A stretch of DNA of 64,000 nucleotides from Rubripirellula amarantea (GTDB lineage: Bacteria > Planctomycetota > Planctomycetia > Pirellulales > Pirellulaceae). The first letter of the stretch is position 1. Each line of letters opens with the position of its first letter. Shown piece after piece: positions 7,560-16,002 of the stretch. The stretch is from contig NZ_SJPI01000001.1 in NCBI RefSeq assembly GCF_007859865.1, forward strand, positions 1,302,001 to 1,366,000, in the 5' to 3' direction. The notes below the pieces were generated by a model. That model had not been told where the DNA came from and ran no database searches. It saw only the letters and a program-made list of their open reading frames with translations. The position numbers and the translations under genes were made by a program.

Positions 7560-9620
7560 ATGAAAATCAAAGACCTTTCCGCTTGGGCGATGATCGTTGG
7601 TGCCTCCGTCCTCGGTAGCATCTTCACGGTGTTGATCGGCGGCGTATCGACGGCGAAGGATCACTCGCGCGTGACCCCCCATGCGATTCCGCAAGAATCC
7701 TCAGTCGCGACAACCTTGATTGCGACAAAATCGGAAACCAAGACTTCACCCGAGGACGTCCGCACTAGCGGCGGCGATTGGCCTCAGTGGGGTGGCACTT
7801 ACGAACGCAATAATGTTCCTGGCGTGACCGGGTTGCCTCAGACTTGGAACATTGGCAAATTCGATCGCCGCACCGGCGACTGGGACAAAGCCAAAGCCGA
7901 GAACATTCGTTGGTATTCCAGTCTTGGAAGTCAAACCTATGGCAACCCTGTTGTTGCCGATGGTCGAGTGTTTGTAGGAACCAACAACGGTGCCGGATAC
8001 CTGAAACGTTACCCGGCCAACGTTGACCTGGGTTGCTTGTTGGCGTTCGACGAAAAGAACGGCGATTTCCTTTGGCAACACAGCAGCGAGAAGTTGATCA
8101 CCGGACGTGTTCACGATTGGCCATTGCAAGGCGTATGCTGCGCTCCGTTGGTCGAAGGCGATCGCCTTTGGTTTGTTACCAATCGTGGCGAGGTACGTTG
8201 CCTGGACACCAATGGTTTCCATGACGGTGAAGACGACGGCCCGGTCAAAGATGAACCAGCAAACGTAGCGTCGATCATGAACGCCGGCCCCGGTGCCGCA
8301 GCTCACAAGGAAACACTCGAAGCGTTGGCCGAGGGCAAGTTGTCCGATGCCGCTAAACAAACCCTTGCCGAAGCGGGCGAAGCTCTGCAAGGCGATGCAG
8401 AAGTTAAGACGGTTGCCGAAGGCAAAGCTTGGTCAGTGACCGGCAACTTCGGCGGCGTTGACCGAACGCTTTCGGTCAAGTCGATTGGTCCGAACCTGAA
8501 GTTCATCAAGTCCCTTGGCGTTGCCGACAAGCGAGATGCCGACGTGATTTGGGTCTACGACATGATGGGTCCCGAAATGGGCGTCAGCCAGCACAACATG
8601 TGTTCCTGCAGCGTGACCAGCTATGGCGATCTGTTGTTCGTGAACACGTCCAACGGACTCGACGAATCTCACATCAACCTGCCCGCGCCTGAAGCTCCTA
8701 GTTTCATTTGCATGGACAAGAACACTGGCGAAGTGCTTTGGACCGATTCATCGCCGGGTCGCAATATTTTGCACGGCCAATGGTCGAGTCCTGCGATCGG
8801 CGTTTTCAACGACGTTCCTCAAGCTCTTTTTGCTGGTGGTGACGGAATCCTTTACAGTTTCCGTGCTGACCGTGGTGACAACGGAAAGCCCGAATTGCTT
8901 TGGAAGTTTGACTGCAATCCCAAGACGACCATCTGGCGTTTGGGTGGTGAAGGCACTCGCAACAACTTGATCGCGACCCCCGTTGTCTACGATGGACGCG
9001 TCTATATTGCCGTGGGTCAGGATCCCGAACATGGCGAAGGCGAAGGTCACTTGTGGTGCATCGACCCGAACATGCGGGGTGACATATCACCGACGCTTGC
9101 AATGAAGTTGGAAGATGGCAAACGAACACCGATTCCTCACAAGCGAATCCAAGCCGTCGTTGGTGAGCAGGGTGAAATCGAAGTCGACAACCCGAACTCC
9201 GGTGCGATCTGGCATTACTCGTTCATCGATGCAAACGAAGATGGGGAACCTCAGTTCGAAGAAGAGATGCATCGCTCGATCGGGACCTGTGCCATCAAGG
9301 ACGACGTTCTATACATCGCCGACTTCTCTGGACTCTTGCATTGTCTCGATGCCAAGGGAACCGACGATGGCAAACCAATCTTGCATTTCACTTACGACAT
9401 GCTTGCTCAAAGTTGGGGCAGCCCGTTGATTGCCGACGGCCATGTTTACATGGGTGACGAAGATGGTGACGTTGCCATTTTCGAATTTGGCAAAGACAAC
9501 AACGAACCGATCGACGAGATCAACATGGGTAGCAGCGTTTACAGCACGCCAGTTGCCGCTAACGGAACCATTTTCATTAGCACCAAAGACAAGCTGTTCG
9601 CTATTACAGAGAACGAGTAG
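7560..9620 (+). CDS. Exported PQQ-like beta-propeller protein
   Basis: A 686-residue protein. The ATG at 7560 is preferred over upstream in-frame codons because it begins a hydrophobic export signal (MKIKDLSAWAMIVGASVLGSIFTVLIGGVSTA). The mature part has SGGDWPQWGGTYERNNVPG followed by propeller blades such as FDEKNGDFLWQ, DKNTGEVLWTD and CLDAKGTDDGKP. An Ala/Glu-rich helical insert at about 240-300 (ETLEALAEGKLSDAAKQTLAEAGEAL) interrupts the blades. A CSCS motif occurs near residue 345. As with its neighbour, the quinone-dependent active site is not apparent. The gap to the previous gene is 75 bases and to the next 10, suggesting a shared operon. Confidence 0.84.
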   Translation: MKIKDLSAWAMIVGASVLGSIFTVLIGGVSTAKDHSRVTPHAIPQESSVATTLIATKSETKTSPEDVRTSGGDWPQWGGTYERNNVPGVTGLPQTWNIGKFDRRTGDWDKAKAENIRWYSSLGSQTYGNPVVADGRVFVGTNNGAGYLKRYPANVDLGCLLAFDEKNGDFLWQHSSEKLITGRVHDWPLQGVCCAPLVEGDRLWFVTNRGEVRCLDTNGFHDGEDDGPVKDEPANVASIMNAGPGAAAHKETLEALAEGKLSDAAKQTLAEAGEALQGDAEVKTVAEGKAWSVTGNFGGVDRTLSVKSIGPNLKFIKSLGVADKRDADVIWVYDMMGPEMGVSQHNMCSCSVTSYGDLLFVNTSNGLDESHINLPAPEAPSFICMDKNTGEVLWTDSSPGRNILHGQWSSPAIGVFNDVPQALFAGGDGILYSFRADRGDNGKPELLWKFDCNPKTTIWRLGGEGTRNNLIATPVVYDGRVYIAVGQDPEHGEGEGHLWCIDPNMRGDISPTLAMKLEDGKRTPIPHKRIQAVVGEQGEIEVDNPNSGAIWHYSFIDANEDGEPQFEEEMHRSIGTCAIKDDVLYIADFSGLLHCLDAKGTDDGKPILHFTYDMLAQSWGSPLIADGHVYMGDEDGDVAIFEFGKDNNEPIDEINMGSSVYSTPVAANGTIFISTKDKLFAITENE

Positions 9621-9630
9621 GCAGATTCCG

Positions 9631-10056
9631 ATGACAAAGACACTCCTTGACTGCGGCAACTGCGGTCCTGATTTCAATTCGATTCGACAAATGGTGAAGA
9701 CCAACTTCGGCGCTTCGGTGATTCAATCACACGGGACCGAGGATACGCTTCAGATTTTGCGTGAAAAGAAAATCGACTTGGTCACCGTGAACCGAAAACT
9801 CGATCGTGACTACACCGATGGAATGGAGGTCATCCGAGCCATCAAAGCTGACCCAGAAGTCGGGTCAGTTCCGGTGATGTTGGTCACTAACTACGAGGAA
9901 CACCAGGAAGCCGCGATCAAGGAAGGTTGTGTTCGGGGTTTTGGCAAATTGTCGGTCAGTGATGATTCAACCCGACAATTGCTAGAGCCATTCTTGGCCA
10001 ACAATCAAGGTCAAACCGATCGCCAACGAAAGACGCAAAGCAATCCGCAATCGTGA
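9631..10056 (+). CDS. Receiver-like protein lacking the phospho-acceptor aspartate
   Basis: A 141-residue protein with the layout of a CheY-type receiver domain and a short basic tail. The third strand reads DLVTVNRKLD, where normal receivers have DLVLLD, so the phospho-accepting Asp is Asn. The Thr after strand 4 (VPVMLVTN) and the Lys after strand 5 (GFGK) are kept, and only part of the N-terminal acidic pair remains (LLDCGN). It therefore looks like a phosphorylation-independent pseudo-receiver. The ATG at 9631 is preferred to the long upstream frame, which overlaps the preceding gene. Its stop overlaps the GTG of the next gene by four bases, implying translational coupling. Confidence 0.75.
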   Translation: MTKTLLDCGNCGPDFNSIRQMVKTNFGASVIQSHGTEDTLQILREKKIDLVTVNRKLDRDYTDGMEVIRAIKADPEVGSVPVMLVTNYEEHQEAAIKEGCVRGFGKLSVSDDSTRQLLEPFLANNQGQTDRQRKTQSNPQS

Positions 10057-10583
10057 TCTATTTCGTTGCGGTCTTGGTGGGTCTAGCCATCGGTTCGTTG
10101 TTCGGGATGCAACCGAGTATCAACGGAACGCTCGGTGCCTCCGTTGAACATCCCCTGCAAGCTTCGCTGATATCGTTTGCTACTGGCACGTTTCTGCTGA
10201 TTTTGATTTGCGTTGCGACGGGCACCTTCCCGCCTCGCTTTGTCAGTTCGCCTGGGCAATTGCCCTGGTGGATTTGGACCGGTGGGGCGATTGGCGTTGC
10301 CGTGGTTACCGGAACCCTGGTTTTGGCACCCCGGGTTGGGTCGCTGACATTGTTCGTGGCCTTCATTTCGGGGCAGGTTTTGACGGCACTGGTCATCGAC
10401 CATTTTGGCTGGCTGGGCAATCCGCGGATCCATGCCTCCCCAATGCGACTTCTCGGCGCGGGCCTCCTATTGGCGGGTTTGACCGTGATTGTGGTGTCCA
10501 AAAAGAGCGAAAGTCGGGCTGCAGGCCCCGATCACCTCGAAAGATCCAACGAACCGAGCGGAATTGATAAAAACCACGGTTGA
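10053..10583 (+). CDS. DMT-superfamily transporter, YdcZ (DUF606) type
   Basis: A 176-residue membrane protein with five predicted helices: residues 1-20, 35-58 (SLISFATGTFLLILICVATG), 70-90, 95-115 and 125-148. It matches the short YdcZ/DUF606 members of the drug/metabolite transporter group, including the N-terminal GxxxGxQPxINxxLG pattern at about residues 14-28. These proteins usually pair or dimerise; the substrate is unknown. A hydrophilic tail of about 25 residues follows the last helix. It starts with GTG four bases inside the pseudo-receiver gene. Confidence 0.82.
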   Translation: MIYFVAVLVGLAIGSLFGMQPSINGTLGASVEHPLQASLISFATGTFLLILICVATGTFPPRFVSSPGQLPWWIWTGGAIGVAVVTGTLVLAPRVGSLTLFVAFISGQVLTALVIDHFGWLGNPRIHASPMRLLGAGLLLAGLTVIVVSKKSESRAAGPDHLERSNEPSGIDKNHG

Positions 10584-10777
10584 GGGGATTTTTGCGGGCA
10601 TCTATTTTAGGGCCTCCACGCGATGGTCCAGAGAGAACTCTTTTCGACGCCATTTTCCACTGCCGCTCTGCTGATTCCCCATTTCTGCTCTCTTCCTGTT
10701 TCGTCTCATCACGTAGTTCGTCTCCAAGAACGTCTCTTTCAGACCACCGCGATCCCCATGCTGTTGCCAATTGGCCG

Positions 10778-11257
10778 ATGAAGTACCGACAACTCGACAA
10801 AATCACCTCGCTTGAACCTGGTAAACGGATCACCGCAGAGCGGACGCTGCGCGCCGATGAAGAGTACCTTTTGGACCACTTCCCGCGTTTTCCCGTGATG
10901 CCCGGCGTGATGATGCTCGAAGCCCTTCACCAGGCGGCAATCTGGCTGATTCGCTCTGGCGACGACTTCCAAACGCCCTTAGTTTTGCTTCGCGAGGTCC
11001 GCGGGGTCAAATTTGGTGACTTCCTGGCTCCCCACGAGAAGCTCGAGATCACTGCCGAGGCCATTAAGACGGACGGCAATTTCGTTACCGTCAAAGCCAC
11101 GGCGCAAAAAGAGGGCCGAGTGACCGTGACCGCCCGACTAATTCTGGAAAAATGCAAGACTCCGGATCCCGCTCGCCTGGAAACGGATGAGGATGTCCGT
11201 CGGCGAACCGAGGAACAATTTCATGAGCTTTTTGGGGCTGGCTTAGCCGAGATTTAG
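10778..11257 (+). CDS. 3-hydroxyacyl-ACP dehydratase (FabZ-type hotdog), catalytic residues kept
   Basis: The ATG at 10778 gives a 159-residue protein of FabZ size. The active-site helix reads DHFPRFPVMPGVMMLEAL: His34 and Glu48 are 14 apart, as in FabZ, so it should dehydrate beta-hydroxyacyl-ACP. The longer upstream open frame is unlikely to be translated because it is CT-rich and has no family similarity. The gene is first of a run with an ACP, a second dehydratase-like protein and a ketosynthase, so it probably serves a dedicated acyl-chain pathway and not bulk fatty acid synthesis. The C-terminal 35 residues are charged and helical, beyond the usual FabZ end. Confidence 0.85.
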   Translation: MKYRQLDKITSLEPGKRITAERTLRADEEYLLDHFPRFPVMPGVMMLEALHQAAIWLIRSGDDFQTPLVLLREVRGVKFGDFLAPHEKLEITAEAIKTDGNFVTVKATAQKEGRVTVTARLILEKCKTPDPARLETDEDVRRRTEEQFHELFGAGLAEI

Positions 11258-11411
11258 TTGCGGCCTCCTGAGCGGGGCGGTGAACTGATATCCTGCTCGA
11301 CCTGCCGGATGTCAGCCTACTTTCGACAACCATGCCCCCTGAACCAACATTTTGATTTTCAATATCACTCAACAAACTTTCACTACTGAAATTTGAACGA
11401 AGGAAACGACG

Positions 11412-11798
11412 ATGGCTTTATCGCAAGACGAAATTTTTGAAAAGGTCCAAGAGGCCCTTGAAGACGCCCTGGGTGTGGATAACGACGAAGTGGTCAAAGA
11501 AGCGACCTTGGTCGGTGACCTGGGTGCCGAATCGATCGACTTCTTGGATATCGTGTTCAAGTTGGAAAAGACTTTCGACATCACGATCCCTCGCGAAGAA
11601 TTGTCGCCTGAAGACATTTTGACCAACAGCCAGTACGTTCAAGACGGTGTCGTCACCGCCGAAGGCATGGCCGAACTGAAACGACGTATGCCCTGGGCCA
11701 ACCTCAGCGAGTTCGAAAAGAACCCACGCGTTCAAGACTTCGGCAACTTGTTGACCGTCGGCGATTTGTGCAACTACGTCGAAACCAAGATTGGCTAG
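11412..11798 (+). CDS. Acyl carrier protein with an internal extension
   Basis: A 128-residue carrier protein with a good ribosome site (GAAGGAAA before the ATG). Residues 1-60 match ACP helices I-II, with the 4'-phosphopantetheine Ser41 in GAESIDFLD (DSL is replaced by ESI). After FDITIPREELSPED an insert of about 45 residues, containing YVQDGVVTAEGMAELKRR and PWANLSEFEKNPRV, precedes the terminal LLTVGDLCNYV helix that normally follows at once. Standard ACPs are about 78 residues, so the insert is the distinctive feature and may dock the neighbouring enzymes. The stop is 6 bases before the next start, indicating one transcript. Confidence 0.88.
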   Translation: MALSQDEIFEKVQEALEDALGVDNDEVVKEATLVGDLGAESIDFLDIVFKLEKTFDITIPREELSPEDILTNSQYVQDGVVTAEGMAELKRRMPWANLSEFEKNPRVQDFGNLLTVGDLCNYVETKIG

Positions 11799-11804
11799 TA
11801 AACA

Positions 11805-12311
11805 ATGCGTTGGTTTTGGGTTGATCGGTTTACGGAATTTGTCAGCGGTTCGCACGCGCGCGGGATTAAGAACATCACGCTCGCCGAGGAAGTCGTTGAC
11901 AAGTATTGCCCCGGCTTTCCCATGCTTCCACCAACGTTGATTATCGAAGGCATGGCACAACTTGGCGGAATCTTAGTTGCCGAGCATTTCAAGTTTGAAA
12001 AACGTGTCGTGTTGGCAAAGGTGGGTGATGCCAAGTTTCACTTGCCCGCGCGGACCGGCGATCAACTCAGCTACCACGTCAAACTTGACGCCGTTGGTGA
12101 TCAAGGTGCGACCGTGACAACGCAAAGCCATTGCGGCGATCAGTTGCAAGCAGAAATAAATTTGATGTTTGCCTTTCTGGAAGAAGGTCGATTCACCGAT
12201 GGTCCCCTGTTTGCCCCTGGGGACCTCGAGGCAATGCTGCGGATGATGAATTTCTTCCACGTCGCCGTCGATGCCGATGGCAAACCCGTTCCGATCTACG
12301 ACAATTTGTAG
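11805..12311 (+). CDS. FabZ/FabA-like hotdog protein lacking the catalytic histidine
   Basis: A 168-residue hotdog-fold protein aligned without gaps to the dehydratase at 10778 through its central helix: YCPGFPMLPPTLIIEGMAQ. The FabZ catalytic His is Tyr34 here, while the acidic partner Glu48 is kept at the same spacing. It may be a non-catalytic partner of the first dehydratase, a thioester-binding subunit, or an enzyme with altered chemistry. It sits between the ACP and the ketosynthase and starts only 6 bases after the ACP stop. The C-terminal 30 residues are unlike FabZ. Confidence 0.82.
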   Translation: MRWFWVDRFTEFVSGSHARGIKNITLAEEVVDKYCPGFPMLPPTLIIEGMAQLGGILVAEHFKFEKRVVLAKVGDAKFHLPARTGDQLSYHVKLDAVGDQGATVTTQSHCGDQLQAEINLMFAFLEEGRFTDGPLFAPGDLEAMLRMMNFFHVAVDADGKPVPIYDNL

Positions 12312-12389
12312 TTGGATCCCAGTTACCCGCTCATTCGTTAGCGAGTATTTCCTTGTTCAAGTCTTTTCCTCAAACCTGACCCCAACAAA

Positions 12390-13670
12390 ATGCGTCGTCG
12401 CGTCGTCATCACTGGTATCGGCATGATTAACCCTATGGGGCATGACGCCGAAACGGTTTGGTCAGGTCTAAAGGAAGGTAAGAGCGGTGTTGCTAAAACG
12501 ACACTGTTTGACGCCAGCGGATTTCCCACCAAAATCAGCGCCGAGGTAAAGAACTGGGACATTACCGATGCTGGTGAACCCGCCGAGCTTTGGCAAAATC
12601 GAGGTCGGCATACTAAGTTTGCGATCGGTGCTGCCAAGCAAGCGGTCGCCGATAGTGGCGTGATGGATTCGATCAAGAACCCAGTTCGTTTCGGCGTCTA
12701 CATGGGCAGCGGCGAAGGTAACCAAGACTTCACCACGTTCAGCAAAATGATGGCTGCGGCATTAGCCGATGGGTCCTACGACGCGTCGAAGTTTATCGGC
12801 GCGGGCTTGGAACTACTCGATCCGGCCAAGGAACTTGAACAAGAACCCAATATGCCGGCGGCGCACTTGGCGACCATGTTTAACGCTCAAGGACCCAACC
12901 TCAATTGCTTGACCGCATGTGCCGCTAGCAGCCAAGCGGTAGGCGAAGCCACCGAAATTATCCGCCGTGGCGATGCCGATGTGATGTTGGCGGGAGGCAC
13001 CCACAGCATGATTCACCCGTTTGGTGTAACGGGATTCAACTTGCTGACCGCTTTGAGTGAAAACAACGACGATCCAACCAAGGCGAGCCGCCCCTTCGAT
13101 CGTTTGCGTGATGGCTTTGTGCTTGGTGAGGGTTCCGCGATGGTAATCCTGGAAGAACTGGAATCCGCTAAAGCTCGCGGTGCCACGATCTACGGCGAAG
13201 TCGCTGGTTACGGCACGACGGCCGATGCCTACCGTATCACCGACATCCCGCCCGATGGCCATGGTGGGATTGCAGCGATGCGAATGTCGATTGCCGACGC
13301 GGGCCTCAATCCATCCGACATCAACTACGTTAACGCTCACGGAACTAGTACCACTGTTAATGACAAAGTGGAAACTTTGGCCTGCAAAGAAGTTTTTGGT
13401 GAAAACGCTGCCAAGACTCCTGTCAGTAGTACGAAGAGCATGATGGGACATTTGATCGCTGCGGCTGGCGTGACCGAGATGATCGTTTGCTTGATGGCAA
13501 TGCGTGATTCCGTATTGCCACCTACGATCAATTACGAAAATCCCGATCCCCTATGTGACCTCGATTACGTTCCAAACGTGGCGCGTGAGGCATCGATCAA
13601 GTACGCGCTTAACAACAGCTTCGGTTTCGGTGGTCAAAACGTGACGCTTTGCTTGTCGCGATTCGAGTAG
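12390..13670 (+). CDS. Beta-ketoacyl-ACP synthase (FabF family)
   Basis: A 426-residue thiolase-fold condensing enzyme starting MRRRVVITGIGMINPMGHD. The triad is complete: Cys177 in NCLTACAASSQ, His317 in VNAHGTSTTVND and His354 in MMGHLIAAAG. It should carry out decarboxylative Claisen condensation on ACP-bound acyl chains. A segment around residues 105-155 (FSKMMAAALADGSYDASKFIGAGLE..EQEPN) is longer than in E. coli FabF. It is the last enzyme of the dehydratase-ACP-dehydratase-ketosynthase run. No ketoreductase or enoyl reductase lies nearby, so these steps must be shared with the housekeeping system or be absent, as in polyene-type pathways. Confidence 0.9.
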   Translation: MRRRVVITGIGMINPMGHDAETVWSGLKEGKSGVAKTTLFDASGFPTKISAEVKNWDITDAGEPAELWQNRGRHTKFAIGAAKQAVADSGVMDSIKNPVRFGVYMGSGEGNQDFTTFSKMMAAALADGSYDASKFIGAGLELLDPAKELEQEPNMPAAHLATMFNAQGPNLNCLTACAASSQAVGEATEIIRRGDADVMLAGGTHSMIHPFGVTGFNLLTALSENNDDPTKASRPFDRLRDGFVLGEGSAMVILEELESAKARGATIYGEVAGYGTTADAYRITDIPPDGHGGIAAMRMSIADAGLNPSDINYVNAHGTSTTVNDKVETLACKEVFGENAAKTPVSSTKSMMGHLIAAAGVTEMIVCLMAMRDSVLPPTINYENPDPLCDLDYVPNVAREASIKYALNNSFGFGGQNVTLCLSRFE

Positions 13671-13700
13671 ACAACGAGACTTCTTTCCCTGGGTTCAATC

Positions 13701-14105
13701 ATGTCGACCTTCACGGATGCTGAACTCACTGCTTTTTTAGACGAAGCCCTGACCCCGGCACGATCATCAGAAATTGAATCCGCGCTTCGCAGCGACGCGA
13801 CACTTCGAAATCGTCTGATCGAGGTTCGCGGTCGCGAAACAGCAGGCTTGCACTCGATCGGTGCAATTTGGCGTCGTGCGAGGCTGTCATGCCCCAATCG
13901 TTCCGAACTGGGGCAATTCGTATTGGGAACGCATTCGAGCGAGCAAGCGGACTACATTCAATTTCATCTCGATGAAATGGGCTGCCGTTACTGCCAAGCC
14001 AACTTAGCGGATTTGAAGTCGGCCGCTGACGCAGCACCCCCCACCGCGCAAAGGCGACAAAAGTACTTTCAGACCAGCGCCGGTTACCTGCGTCGCGACA
14101 AGTAA
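13701..14105 (+). CDS. Small anti-sigma-factor-like protein
   Basis: A 134-residue soluble protein. Residues 5-45 (FTDAELTAFLDEALTPARSSEIESALR) resemble the N-terminal helices of zinc-finger anti-sigma factors (FLDGELSPEEA pattern). The remainder has a Cys/His set (SCPNRSEL, and HLDEMGCRYCQANL) that could bind zinc. No transmembrane segment and no sigma factor gene lie beside it, so the role is uncertain. It begins 30 bases after the ketosynthase stop and may belong to that operon. Confidence 0.6.
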   Translation: MSTFTDAELTAFLDEALTPARSSEIESALRSDATLRNRLIEVRGRETAGLHSIGAIWRRARLSCPNRSELGQFVLGTHSSEQADYIQFHLDEMGCRYCQANLADLKSAADAAPPTAQRRQKYFQTSAGYLRRDK

Positions 14106-14137
14106 GCCTTTCATTGCACACCGCGGCCCCCCAAGGA

Positions 14138-14431
14138 TTAAGCCGCACGGTGAAGCATCCTTTCGAGTCGATCAAGCGTTGTGACCATCTCGTTCCACTG
14201 CGAAACGACTTGCATCGTCGCAAAGCGAGTGGCGTCTTCGCGATCGAACCCACGTTCGCTGATCAGTACTTCACGAGCGAGGACGGACCTTGGTTCGTTG
14301 GTGGGCGTGTCTTGGTCGATCGGGAAAACCTGCTGCATGGCTTGGTGGACTGCCCAGATCGCGGCTTTGTTGGTCGATTCGGCTGAAACAACAGTTCGTA
14401 GAGTTCCCGATTGAACGTAGTACTTTGACAT
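14138..14431 (-). CDS. Conserved hypothetical small protein
   Basis: The ATG at 14431, preceded by GAAGG about 12 bases upstream, gives a 97-residue protein beginning MSKYYVQSGTLRTVVSAEST. The sequence suggests an alpha/beta fold with a strand-turn-strand start (YYVQSGTLRTVVSA) and long C-terminal helices (DATRFATMQVVSQWNEMVTTLDRLERML). There are no Cys, signal peptide or membrane segments. I do not recognise a named family. It converges on the anti-sigma-like gene, with 32 bases between the stops. Confidence 0.6.
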   Translation of the reverse strand: MSKYYVQSGTLRTVVSAESTNKAAIWAVHQAMQQVFPIDQDTPTNEPRSVLAREVLISERGFDREDATRFATMQVVSQWNEMVTTLDRLERMLHRAA

Positions 14432-14616
14432 AGGATTGAACCTTCGATTGGTGAGTATGTTTGATTTAGTGTCCCTCGGACAACTATCACATCGCCGTAT
14501 CGCGGACACGTTTGGTCAATGACTCACGGGCCGTTTAGAATGCGGTTCGCGTTTGGTAATCTGTAACGAAAAGTCGGGTGCCGACTTAACTGCCTTTTCC
14601 CGATGGATTGCCACTC

Positions 14617-15951
14617 ATGAAACTCGTTCATCACGGTGCCTATGACGGTGTGACGGGTTCTTGCCATGAGCTATTCATGGATTCCAAGCGAAGTCTGCTA
14701 GTGGATTGCGGCATCTTCCAAGGCAACGACGCCAAGAAACATCCCAACCCAGAAATTGAGTTTCCCATCGGCTCCATCGAAGCGATGCTGCTGACTCATG
14801 TGCACGTCGACCACGTGGGCCGATTGCCGTATTTGATTGCGGCCGGTTTCGACAAGCCGATCTATTGCTCTCATCCAACCGCACGGTTGATGCCGCTGGT
14901 CATGGAAGATTCGCTGAAAATCGGATTCACACGTTCGCGCCACCTGATCCAAAAATTCTTGAAGCAAGTCCAGCGACTACTCCGGCCCATCGACTATCAC
15001 GTTTGGGAAACGATCGGAAGTGGATGGAAGATTCGCCTGAACCCCGCCGGTCACGTCCTCGGTTCGTGCATGTTCGACGTCGAACTACCCGATCAAAAGC
15101 GAGTCGTGTTTTCCGGCGACGTGGGTACTGGTACGGATCCCTTGCTACGAAAACCAGCGTCACCCGAGCGAGCCGACTTGTTGGTGCTCGAAAGCACTTA
15201 CGGTGATCGTCTTCATCCATCACGCGAAGATCGCGGCGCGACATTGGAACGTGTGTTGCGACGAACCCTTGACGACAAGGGCGTGACAATCATACCGGCG
15301 TTTAGCTTGGGGCGAACTCAAGCCTTGCTGTTCGAGATGAACCAAATTTTCGAACGACTGCAAGCCAGCGACGGCCAATCGCTGCTTCATCGTGTGGATG
15401 TGATTGTTGATTCACCGTTGGCATCGCGCTACACGGAAATTTACAAAGAGATGAAACCTTATTGGGGCGAAGAAGCGCAGACGGTTCTTGAAACCGACGA
15501 CCAACCACTTGTATTTGAAAACTTGACCACCGTCGGCAACCACCGTGAACACCGTGACACGTTGGACTATGTCAGCGACCGCAAGATCCCAGCAATTGTG
15601 ATCGCAGGTAGTGGCATGTGTACCGGTGGACGAGTGGTCAACTACCTAAAGCGTTTCCTTAACGATGAGACCACGGACTTGGTCTTTGTTGGATATCAAG
15701 CGGGCGGCACCCCTGGAAACTTTCTTTCGCGAGGCAGCGAATGGGTACGTTTAGACGGACGCCGATACGAGGTTGCCGCCAAGGTACACTCCATCACCGG
15801 CTACTCGGCACACGGTGACCAAGCAGACCTGATCGAACTTGTCGAGAACATGTCCGAAAAGCCTGGTGAGATTCGTTTGGTCCACGGCGATTATCAACCC
15901 AAGCAGACGCTAGCCGAGAAACTTCGCCAACTAGGCCATACGGTTTCTTAG
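14617..15951 (+). CDS. Beta-CASP metallo-beta-lactamase-fold RNase/hydrolase
   Basis: The 444-residue product from the ATG at 14617 has the metallo-beta-lactamase metal site THVHVDHVG (His61, His63, Asp65, His66), the downstream GHVLGSCMF His motif near 145, and FSGDVG (Asp) near 167. Beta-CASP motifs follow: ESTYGDRLH near 190, PAFSLGRTQ near 227, a GSGMCTGGRVVNYL block near 330 and ITGYSAHGDQADL near 393. The order matches the Ysh1/CPSF73-like bacterial group (YprA/RNase-type exonucleases), which act on RNA in the cytoplasm. It stands alone on the plus strand, 51 bases before the next gene. Confidence 0.88.
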   Translation: MKLVHHGAYDGVTGSCHELFMDSKRSLLVDCGIFQGNDAKKHPNPEIEFPIGSIEAMLLTHVHVDHVGRLPYLIAAGFDKPIYCSHPTARLMPLVMEDSLKIGFTRSRHLIQKFLKQVQRLLRPIDYHVWETIGSGWKIRLNPAGHVLGSCMFDVELPDQKRVVFSGDVGTGTDPLLRKPASPERADLLVLESTYGDRLHPSREDRGATLERVLRRTLDDKGVTIIPAFSLGRTQALLFEMNQIFERLQASDGQSLLHRVDVIVDSPLASRYTEIYKEMKPYWGEEAQTVLETDDQPLVFENLTTVGNHREHRDTLDYVSDRKIPAIVIAGSGMCTGGRVVNYLKRFLNDETTDLVFVGYQAGGTPGNFLSRGSEWVRLDGRRYEVAAKVHSITGYSAHGDQADLIELVENMSEKPGEIRLVHGDYQPKQTLAEKLRQLGHTVS

Positions 15952-16002
15952 TTCTGCATTCTTCGCAATTACGTTCTTCGCACTTCGGCCTTTTCTTATC
16001 TC

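Noticed and set aside
9430-9630. N-terminal extension of the pseudo-receiver frame
   Set aside because: It overlaps the PQQ-like gene in another frame, and the receiver fold starts at the ATG at 9631.
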